From: an uncultured Lysobacteraceae bacterium | GTDB lineage: Bacteria > Pseudomonadota > Gammaproteobacteria > Xanthomonadales > Rhodanobacteraceae | Direction of reading: 5' to 3' | Length of the DNA: 15,648 nucleotides | NCBI GenBank assembly: GCA_946480705.1 | Contig: CAMLLF010000017.1 | Location: 1-15,648 of the forward strand | Shown: in pieces, positions 1 to 7,360 of the stretch | How positions within the stretch are numbered: position 1 is the first letter of the stretch | Layout of the letters: every line of letters starts with the position of its first letter | The notes under the pieces: model-generated | Databases searched by the model: none | What the model saw: only the letters and a program-made list of their open reading frames with translations | Told to the model about the DNA's origin: nothing | Program-made: the position numbers and the translations under genes

Positions 1-6
1 GCGGGC

Positions 7-243
7 TCATCGCTCATCTCCCTGCGCGCGTGCGCGCTTCAGCAGACCGCTCAGGCGCGTGTACTCGGCGTCGGACAGCGGCGTCGACGATTCGAGGAGC
101 GCGGCGACGACGGATCCCGGCGATCCGTCGAAGAACGTGTGGACCAGCTGCGCGAGCGCCGACCGGCTGGCCTGGTCCGGGTTGACGGCGGGGAAGTAGA
201 CGAACCGCGGCCCGTCGTATTCGCGTCCGACGAGGCCGCGCTG
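7..243 (-). pseudogene. BlaI/MecI-family transcriptional repressor, C-terminal half only
   Basis: The minus-strand frame ending at a TGA (9-7) reads like the end of a BlaI/MecI/CopY-type winged-helix repressor. A GLVGRE wing segment is followed by GPRFVYFPAV, then a helical dimerisation tail with FFDGSPGSVVAALL and a final LSDAEYTRLSGLL helix. Family members are about 120-130 residues; only about 78 are recognisable, so the DNA-recognition N-terminus is missing. Upstream of about position 243 the frame stays open but loses all resemblance to the family. On the minus strand an ATG (10-8) overlaps the TGA as ATGA behind a GGAG, which is how a coupled BlaR1/M56 peptidase gene would begin, but it leaves the window after 10 nt. 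BlaI proteins repress beta-lactamase or stress operons until BlaR1-type proteolysis. Family assignment is by remembered motifs; truncation is inferred. Confidence 0.65.
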
Positions 244-1173
244 CGGGACGGGCTGCATCTGGAACGCATCGACGCGCAGGCGCAACTGCAGCTGTCGTCC
301 GCGACCACGCCGCGACGCTGGCCGCTGGTCACGCTGGCGCTGTTCGTTCTCGCGGGCATCGGTTTCTGGCAGTGGCGCGAGTGGACCTGGCAGCAGCGCA
401 TCGCCGATATCGAACACCGCCTGTCGGACTGGCCGGGCCTGCATCTGGATCGCATCGAGGGCCGCCGCTGGCGCAGCGTCCGCGTCGTCGGTCTCATCGA
501 CGGCGATGCCGATCCGCCATCGATCGCGCTGCGTGACATGCTGCCGGCCGAGGTCGAGATCGACCTGTCGCTGCGCGGCTTCCTGTCGACCGACGATGCG
601 ATCGTGCTGATGCGGCTGCGGCGCGAACTCGACCTGCCGTCCGGCGTGCAGGCCAGCGTCCACGACGGCGTCGCGAGCCTCCAGGGCAGCGCGGACGCGA
701 GCTGGATCGCATCCGCGAAAACGCACGCCGCACGCGTCGTCGGACTCGTCGCGCTGGACACCTCGCTGCTGCGCGCGAATGCCGATCCGGACGCCGCGCT
801 GCAGGCGGAATGGCGCCGGCTCGCGGCCGCCGTGCCCGACATGCGCGTGCATTTCGTGCGCGAACTCGACGTGCGCGACGTGCAGGAACTGCAGCCGCTC
901 GTCGCCGCGGTGCAGCGACTCGCGGTGCTCGCGCCGCAGCTGCAGCGCCGTCTGACATTGACGTGCCGCGGCCACAACGACGAGCCGGGGACCGCGACGA
1001 CGAACCACGGTCTGCGCGAACGCCGCGCGCGATGGCTCTGCGATCAGCTGCGCGACGCCGGCATCGCCGCCGCCCTGCTGCGGACCGATGACGGCGATGC
1101 GGCGAATCGGCCTATGATCGACGCGCGTGCCGCGAGCCTGGGGCTCGATGCCGCGCCGGCGGAGGGGGAATGA
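139..1173 (+). CDS. Membrane-anchored BON/OmpA-like domain protein, N-terminus apparently lost
   Basis: Numbering is from a GTG at 139, the first plausible start, although the frame is open to the window edge. One hydrophobic segment lies at about residues 62-78 (WPLVTLALFVLAGIGFW). A BON-like stretch (about 165-210, GVQASVHDGVASLQGSA) and a degenerate OmpA/MotB-type peptidoglycan-binding domain (about 234-320) follow. The OmpA-like part keeps RGHNDEPG and the NHGLRERRARWLCDQLRDAGI helix. The likely role is an inner-membrane anchor with periplasmic domains that senses or contacts the cell wall. Homologous proteins as I remember them carry a few hundred cytoplasmic residues before the transmembrane helix; here that part is absent and the first roughly 35 codons are antisense to a BlaI gene. 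The ATGA overlap with the GTPase marks a coupled operon. It may be a decayed gene or an artefact of a chimeric join. Confidence 0.6.
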   Translation: MDQLRERRPAGLVRVDGGEVDEPRPVVFASDEAALRDGLHLERIDAQAQLQLSSATTPRRWPLVTLALFVLAGIGFWQWREWTWQQRIADIEHRLSDWPGLHLDRIEGRRWRSVRVVGLIDGDADPPSIALRDMLPAEVEIDLSLRGFLSTDDAIVLMRLRRELDLPSGVQASVHDGVASLQGSADASWIASAKTHAARVVGLVALDTSLLRANADPDAALQAEWRRLAAAVPDMRVHFVRELDVRDVQELQPLVAAVQRLAVLAPQLQRRLTLTCRGHNDEPGTATTNHGLRERRARWLCDQLRDAGIAAALLRTDDGDAANRPMIDARAASLGLDAAPAEGE

Positions 1174-1670
1174 GCGATATCGCACGCAAGGTCTGCATGC
1201 TCGGCGACTTCGGTGTCGGCAAGACCAGCCTCGTCGCACGTTACGTGCGCAACACGTTTTCCGAGAAATATCTGACGACCGTCGGCGTCAAGGTCGACAG
1301 CCGCGTCGTCGCGTTGCCCGGCGGCGTCGATCTAAAACTCGTGATCTGGGACATCGCCGGCAAGGCCGCGCTCGACAGCGTCAACAAGAACTATCTGCGC
1401 GGCGCGAGCGGACTCATTCTCGTCGCCGACGGCACGCGCGAGGCGAGCCTGCGCGCGGCATTGAACCTTGCCATGCAGGCGCGCGACGTCATCAACGAAC
1501 CCGCCTGCGTGCTGTTCGTCAACAAGCTCGATCTCGTCGACCGCTGGGAAGTCGCGCCGGCCGTACTCGAGGAAATCCGTCGCAGCATCACCGTGTTCGA
1601 AACCAGCGCGCTCAGCGGCGATGGCGTCGAAGCGGGCTTCGACGAACTGGCCCGGATGCTCGCGCCATGA
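1170..1670 (+). CDS. Ras/Rab-like small GTPase
   Basis: This 166-residue single-domain GTPase is about the size of a eukaryotic Rab core. G1 is GDFGVGKTS (12-20), switch I has threonines in TTVG (36-39), G3 is WDIAGK (60-65), G4 is NKLD (118-121) and G5 is ETSAL (144-148). There is no prenylation motif or membrane segment, so it is probably cytosolic. It should cycle between GTP and GDP forms as a molecular switch. The residue after the DxxG glycine is Lys65, where Ras has catalytic Gln61, so intrinsic hydrolysis may be slow. The ATG overlaps the preceding TGA and follows GGAGGGGGA. Its own TGA overlaps the next ATG, so all three genes are translationally coupled. The flanking membrane protein and histidine kinase suggest it relays a signal between envelope and phosphorelay. 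That role is inference; the fold is clear. Confidence 0.9.
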   Translation: MSDIARKVCMLGDFGVGKTSLVARYVRNTFSEKYLTTVGVKVDSRVVALPGGVDLKLVIWDIAGKAALDSVNKNYLRGASGLILVADGTREASLRAALNLAMQARDVINEPACVLFVNKLDLVDRWEVAPAVLEEIRRSITVFETSALSGDGVEAGFDELARMLAP

Positions 1671-3184
1671 CGCTGCTGCCCGACGCCGTCGAGACCTATC
1701 TCAATCATCTGCTGCGCGCGCGCGCGCGGCCGCTGCTGCTGACCTTCGACGCGAACTGGCAGCTCGTCGATCTTCACGGCGACACCGGGCATCACGGCCT
1801 CGATGCGGAGGCGCCGCAGGCGCTCGTGCAGCAGCTGCAGGATCTGTTTCTCGGCCTGCCGCACGACCAGCCGCAGGATCTGCCGTTCGTCGAACTCGCC
1901 GGCGGCCGCCACGCGCACGTGCACCTCGTGCCCGACGGCGATACGTTCCACCTGCTGCTGCTCGACGCCGGCGACGAGCACGGACGCACCCAGGCGCACC
2001 AGCAGCTCGGCAACGACGCCGCGCTCGCCGGCATCGAGAAATCGCGCACGCTCGCGCGGCTGCGCCAGATCAAGAGCGAACTCGAACAGCAGCGCGCGCG
2101 GCTGGAGGAAGCCAACGCGCTGAAGAACGCGCTGTTCGCGACGCTGAGCCATGAATTCCGCACGCCGCTGACCTCGATCTTCGGTTATCTGCACCTGCTG
2201 GAGCGCGACGGCGCGAGCGCGCGCGACCAGGCGCTGCTCGCGCTGCGGCGCAATGCGAGCTATCTCTTCGCGCTCGCCGAGAACCTGCTCGAATACGGCC
2301 GCGGCGAAGCCGGCGAGAGCCTGCTCGATCCGGGCGCGCTCGATCTCGCCGCGCTCGTCGCCGACCTCGATGCGATGTTCCGGCCGCTGGCCGCGGAAAA
2401 GGGACTCGCGCTCGTCGTCGACGCCGGCGCTGCGCCGCCGGCAGGGGCGCTGTTCGACGCGGTCAAGCTGCGCCAAGTCGCGATCAATCTGCTGTCGAAC
2501 GCGCTGCGCTACACGCCGGCCGGCTACGTGCGCGCGCACCTGGCCTGGGACGGCACGCGGCTCGTGCTCGAAGTGCGCGACACCGGGCTCGGCATCGACG
2601 CGGGTTCGCGTGCGAAGGTGTTCAAGCCGTTCAACCGCGGCGCGCAGCACGGCTCGCGCGGCGCGGGCCTGGGCCTGTCGATCGTCAAGCGGCTCGTCGA
2701 ACGCATGTCGGGTTCGATCGACCTCGAATCCGAGCTGGGGCAGGGCAGCACCTTCCGCGTCGCACTGCCGGCGCTCGCGGGCGCCGGCATGCCGCAGGCC
2801 GCACCGGCGGCGAATCGTCGCAGTCTCGGTGCGCTGATCGTCGACGACGACCCCGACGTCGCGGCGCTGCTCGACGTGCTGCTCGGCGATCTCGGCATGC
2901 GCACGCGCGTCGCCTCGAACGTCGCGGCCGCGCTCGCCGCGGTCGCCGCGGAGATGCCCGATCTCGTGCTCGTCGACGTCGAACTGCCCGGAATTTCCGG
3001 CAATGCCGCGGTCTACCAGCTTCGTTCACAAGGATACAAAGGCCGCATAGTTACGGTTTCGGCAAATGCGACCGAGTCGGCCCGCGCCGCGGCGCTGGCC
3101 GCGGGCGCCGACCACTACCTGACGAAGCCGCTCGACTTCGCGCAGTTCGCACGCGTCGTGCAGAGCGCGGGCGCGATCTCCTGA
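1667..3184 (+). CDS. Soluble hybrid sensor histidine kinase with C-terminal receiver domain
   Basis: The protein has 505 residues. Residues 1-115 form an N-terminal domain I do not recognise, possibly a divergent PAS-like sensor fold. A coiled-coil linker (about 120-150, rich in Glu, Arg and Leu) leads to a HisKA domain with the H-box FATLSHEFRTPLTS, phospho-acceptor His162. The HATPase_c domain shows NLLSNALRYTP (N-box, 274-284), DTGLGI (305-310), FKPFNR and GAGLGLSIVKRL (G2, 332-343). A receiver domain follows (about 388-500) with DDD (393-395), acceptor Asp437 in LVLVDVELPG, Ser465 and Lys487 in LTKPLD. No transmembrane helix, Hpt or DNA-binding output is present, so a separate partner must accept the phosphate. 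The ATG at 1667 overlaps the GTPase TGA and has little Shine-Dalgarno of its own, fitting coupling. The GTPase or the N-terminal domain may supply the input; that is inference. Confidence 0.93.
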   Translation: MTLLPDAVETYLNHLLRARARPLLLTFDANWQLVDLHGDTGHHGLDAEAPQALVQQLQDLFLGLPHDQPQDLPFVELAGGRHAHVHLVPDGDTFHLLLLDAGDEHGRTQAHQQLGNDAALAGIEKSRTLARLRQIKSELEQQRARLEEANALKNALFATLSHEFRTPLTSIFGYLHLLERDGASARDQALLALRRNASYLFALAENLLEYGRGEAGESLLDPGALDLAALVADLDAMFRPLAAEKGLALVVDAGAAPPAGALFDAVKLRQVAINLLSNALRYTPAGYVRAHLAWDGTRLVLEVRDTGLGIDAGSRAKVFKPFNRGAQHGSRGAGLGLSIVKRLVERMSGSIDLESELGQGSTFRVALPALAGAGMPQAAPAANRRSLGALIVDDDPDVAALLDVLLGDLGMRTRVASNVAAALAAVAAEMPDLVLVDVELPGISGNAAVYQLRSQGYKGRIVTVSANATESARAAALAAGADHYLTKPLDFAQFARVVQSAGAIS

Positions 3185-3227
3185 CGCGCGTGCTAGCATC
3201 GTTTTTTCCCCCGCAGGAATGTTCGCC

Positions 3228-3818
3228 GTGACGTTCAGTCCCGAAGCGCTTGCCGAACTCGACGCCCTGCTGGCCGAAGCGGCCGCCGGCGGCGATCCCG
3301 AGCCCACCGCCATGAACCTCAGCACGGTCGACGAACGCGGCCGGCCGCACTCGCGGATCGTGCTGCTCAAGGGCACGGGCCCCGACGGCCTGCGCTTTTT
3401 CACCAACTACACCAGCGCCAAGGGCCAGCAGCTGGCGACGAACGCGCTCGTCGCGCTGTGCATCCACTGGAAGCACCTGCGCGAAGGCGTGCAGGTGCGC
3501 GTCGAAGGCGCCGTCGAGGAATTGTCGGCGGCCGATTCGGATGCCTATTTCGCGACGCGCCCGCGCGGCAGCCAGATCGGTGCCTGGGCGTCGCTGCAGT
3601 CGCAGACGCTGGCCGCGCGCGCCGATTTCGAGGCGCGCATCGCGCACTACGAAGCCGAGTTCGCCGGCCGCGACGTGCCGCGTCCGCCGCACTGGGGCGG
3701 CTATCTCGTGAAGCCCGACCTCGTGGAGTTCTGGTACGGCGCGAAACACCGCCTGCACGAACGCCTCTGCTACGAGCGCATCGAAGGCACGTGGCGCGTC
3801 CAGCAGCTGTATCCGTGA
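3228..3818 (+). CDS. pdxH: Pyridoxamine/pyridoxine 5'-phosphate oxidase
   Basis: FMN-dependent oxidase that converts pyridoxamine or pyridoxine 5'-phosphate to pyridoxal 5'-phosphate using oxygen, in the cytosol; it is the last step of PLP synthesis and salvage. Numbered from the GTG at 3228 (196 residues), it shows the FMN and substrate motifs RIVLLK (43-48), FFTNYTSAKG (57-66), VRVEG (90-94), SQIGAW (115-120), WGGYLVKP (156-163) and the diagnostic FWYG with RLHER (168-179). That last motif carries the Arg and His that bind substrate phosphate and ring. AGGA at 3215-3218 lies 9 nt before the GTG but abuts an in-frame ATG at 3219, so the GTG is preferred; the ATG would add three residues. The C-terminus ends in a short LYP rather than the common LAP or LNP. 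A BtuF-like gene follows 10 nt after the stop, probably in the same transcript. Confidence 0.93.
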   Translation: MTFSPEALAELDALLAEAAAGGDPEPTAMNLSTVDERGRPHSRIVLLKGTGPDGLRFFTNYTSAKGQQLATNALVALCIHWKHLREGVQVRVEGAVEELSAADSDAYFATRPRGSQIGAWASLQSQTLAARADFEARIAHYEAEFAGRDVPRPPHWGGYLVKPDLVEFWYGAKHRLHERLCYERIEGTWRVQQLYP

Positions 3819-3828
3819 CGTCATCGCC

Positions 3829-4623
3829 GTGTATCCCGCACGCATCGTCTGCCTGACCGAAGAGCCGACCGAAGTCCTCTATGCGATCGGCGAGGAAGAC
3901 CGCATCGTCGGCATCTCGGGCTTCACCGTGCGCCCGCCGCGCGCGCGCAAGGAGAAGCCGAAGGTCTCCGCGTTCACGAGCGCGAAGATCGGCGAGATCC
4001 TCAAGCTCGAACCCGATCTCGTCATCGGCTTTTCGGACATCCAGGCCGACATCGCGCGCGACCTGATCAAGGCCGGCGTCGAGGTCTGGATCAGCAACCA
4101 CCGCTCGGTCGAGGGCATTCTCGGCTACATCCGCCGGCTCGCCGGCATGGTCGGCCGCGCCGGTGCCGGCGAAGCGCTCGCGCGCCGCGCCGAAGAACAC
4201 ATCGCCGCGGTCTCCGCGGCCGCGGCGGCGCTGCCGCGGCGCCCGCGCGTCTATTTCGAGGAATGGGACGACCCGCTGATCACCGGCATCCGCTGGGTCG
4301 GCGAACTGATCCGCATCGCCGGCGGCGACGACGTGTTCCCCGAACTCACGGAAAAATCGCTCGCGCGCGACCGCATCCTCGCCGATCCGACCGAAGTCGC
4401 GCGCCGCGCGCCGGACATCATCCTCGGCTCGTGGTGCGGCAAGCGCTTCCGCCCCGAACACGTCGCCGCGCGCCCCGGCTGGGACGCCGTTCCCGCCGTG
4501 CGCGACAACGAACTCCACGAGATCAAGTCGCCGATCATCCTGCAGCCCGGTCCCGCGGCGCTGTTCGACGGACTCGATGCGATTCATGCGCGCATCGCTG
4601 CATGGGCCCGTAGGGCGCAATAA
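3829..4623 (+). CDS. BtuF-like cobalamin/iron-siderophore-binding protein, no signal peptide
   Basis: 264 residues with the helical-backbone periplasmic binding fold of BtuF/FhuD. The first lobe starts with ARIVCLTEEPTEVLYAIG and DRIVGIS (4-30), then KIGEILKLEPDLVIGF (53-68). A long connecting helix spans about 96-130. The second lobe has VYFEEWDDPLITGIRWVGEL (141-160), APDIILGSW (194-202) and a closing helix. Proteins of this fold normally bind vitamin B12 or ferric chelates for an ABC importer. Here the GTG start leads straight into the first strand, with no signal peptide, lipobox or membrane segment, and no BtuC/BtuD genes are near. It is either cytosolic with another job or its export sequence is missing. 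The start is constrained by the pdxH stop 10 nt upstream. The final codons and the TAA lie inside a REP repeat, which contributes the last four residues RRAQ. Confidence 0.85.
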   Translation: MYPARIVCLTEEPTEVLYAIGEEDRIVGISGFTVRPPRARKEKPKVSAFTSAKIGEILKLEPDLVIGFSDIQADIARDLIKAGVEVWISNHRSVEGILGYIRRLAGMVGRAGAGEALARRAEEHIAAVSAAAAALPRRPRVYFEEWDDPLITGIRWVGELIRIAGGDDVFPELTEKSLARDRILADPTEVARRAPDIILGSWCGKRFRPEHVAARPGWDAVPAVRDNELHEIKSPIILQPGPAALFDGLDAIHARIAAWARRAQ

Positions 4624-4640
4624 CCGAAGTGCATTGCGCC
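4609..4640 (+). repeat. REP unit 1 (GTAG head, overlaps the stop codon of the BtuF-like gene)
   Basis: Arms GGCGCAAT (4614-4621) and ATTGCGCC (4633-4640) pair around an 11-nt loop. The TAA stop of the BtuF-like gene (4621-4623) begins at the last base of the left arm. A C-rich tail ATCTCCCC follows at 4641-4648. The stem would form in the mRNA 3' end and may protect or end the transcript. Confidence 0.85.
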
Positions 4641-4664
4641 ATCTCCCCGACGCGAGACCCTCTG

Positions 4665-4696
4665 CGTACGGCGCAATAACCAAAGCGCATTGCGCC
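4665..4696 (+). repeat. REP unit 2, direct orientation
   Basis: Head CGTACGGCGCAATAACC differs from the consensus GTAG by a following C. The arms GGCGCAAT (4670-4677) and ATTGCGCC (4689-4696) are perfect, and the tail ATCTCCCCCC (4697-4706) matches that of unit 1. Confidence 0.85.
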
Positions 4697-4770
4697 ATCT
4701 CCCCCCGCGCATTGCGCCATCTCCCCCGCGCATTGCGCCATCTCCCCCCGCGCATTGCGCGTCTTCCCGG
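4685..4770 (+). repeat. Four tandem 21-22 bp half-REP units
   Basis: The right half of unit 2 (GCGCATTGCGCC plus a C-rich ATCTCCCCC tail) is repeated head to tail at 4685-4706, 4707-4727, 4728-4749 and, degenerately, 4750-4770. The units are contiguous with no spacers, so this looks like slippage or unequal-crossover amplification and not a CRISPR. The only length difference among the first three is one C in the homopolymer. Confidence 0.85.
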
Positions 4771-4779
4771 CACACGCGT

Positions 4780-4824
4780 AAAAGCAAAAAGCAAAAAAGC
4801 AAAAGACGCATGCACCGCGTCTTT
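4780..4824 (-). terminator. Intrinsic-terminator-like hairpin for minus-strand transcription
   Basis: AAAGACGC (4802-4809) and GCGTCTTT (4817-4824) form a perfect 8-bp stem around a 7-nt loop. Read on the minus strand it is followed by TTTTGC-type T-rich DNA (the complement of the AAAAGC repeats at 4780-4804), the layout of a Rho-independent terminator. On the plus strand the stem is followed by only TTT, so it is weak for the BtuF-like transcript. No minus-strand gene lies upstream of it between here and the lipase, so it may stop antisense transcription or belong to the repeat element. Confidence 0.5.
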
Positions 4825-4860
4825 CGCCGACGACCCAGCGGTGAGCCGCGAGACGGACTC

Positions 4861-4892
4861 GGCGCAATGCCCTTTGGTTATTGCGCCCTACG
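4861..4892 (-). repeat. REP unit 3, inverted orientation
   Basis: Read on the minus strand this begins CGTAGGGCGCAATAACC and closes with GCATTGCGCC, differing from unit 1 at two positions. It forms the right boundary of the composite element, immediately before an AT-richer stretch that leads into the lipase promoter. Confidence 0.85.
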
Positions 4893-4914
4893 TTTGCGTT
4901 TATAAAACGACCGT

Positions 4915-7088
<2,174 letters not shown>

Positions 7089-7360
7089 AGCACAGGCCGC
7101 GTCGATGTCGGCACGCCGTTGCCCGGAAGGATCGCGCCGTGACGCGCCGAATTCGTGATGCAACGTCGGACGCGCGCGGCGCACCGCATCGCCCTCGGCG
7201 ACACCACGGTCACGCATTCGCGCTGCACCGACGCGCTCGCGCCGCGCACGGGGCACGCGGCTGTTCACTGCCCGATATCGATTGCGCCCGTGTCCGAGTG
7301 CTTCCGAAATCGTTGCCAATATAGAAATGTGGAGTATCTCGAATCTCGCCGGCCGGCAAT
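7089..7360. other. Intergenic region between convergent genes, nothing clear
   Basis: The foldase (+) and the phosphotransferase-like gene (-) converge here, so transcription terminators are expected. I see only a weak hairpin (GCCGCG at 7241-7246 with CGCGGC at 7256-7261, 9-nt loop) and no T-run on either strand. The short frames in this stretch lack ribosome sites or recognisable protein character. The segment 7290-7345 is noticeably more AT-rich than its surroundings. Confidence 0.5.

Larger units (their letters stand above)
4609..4892. repeat. Composite REP/MITE-like element bounded by inverted 32-bp units
   Basis: A 284-bp block between the BtuF-like gene and the lipase promoter. The ends are inverted copies (4609-4640 and 4892-4861) sharing 30 of 32 positions. 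Each starts CGTAGGGCGCAATAACC and is itself a stem-loop with 8-bp arms GGCGCAAT and ATTGCGCC. A third full copy (4665-4696, direct orientation) and three partial copies lie inside. GTAG-headed REP palindromes mobilised by RAYT (REP-associated tyrosine) transposases are known in Stenotrophomonas and relatives; the arrangement here fits a REP cluster or a non-autonomous MITE. No target-site duplication is apparent: GGGCC precedes and TTTGC follows. No transposase lies in the window. Boundaries and repeats are read directly; the mobilisation mechanism is inference. Confidence 0.8.

Noticed and set aside
1..10. Start of a BlaR1/M56 peptidase gene on the minus strand
   Set aside because: The ATGA overlap with the BlaI stop is suggestive, but 10 nt cannot support a separate feature; it is mentioned under the BlaI fragment only.
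7..1239. A 410-codon minus-strand frame across the whole OmpA-like gene
   Set aside because: Only the last 78 codons resemble a protein family; the rest is Arg/Gln/Ala-rich shadow of the plus-strand gene, as is common in GC-rich DNA.
3194..3207. TAGCAT and a T-run before pdxH as promoter or terminator
   Set aside because: No -35 at the right distance, and TGCTAGCA is a loop-less palindrome that cannot form a terminator stem; left unannotated.
4685..4770. Possible CRISPR array
   Set aside because: Repeats are contiguous with no unique spacers and no cas genes are near; they are REP half-units.
3400..4815. A 471-codon minus-strand frame
   Set aside because: It is antisense to pdxH and the BtuF-like gene and its N-terminus is translated REP repeat; no domain or ribosome site.
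7139..7324. Short plus-strand frames after the foldase gene
   Set aside because: No ribosome site, Arg/His-rich composition typical of non-coding GC-rich sequence.
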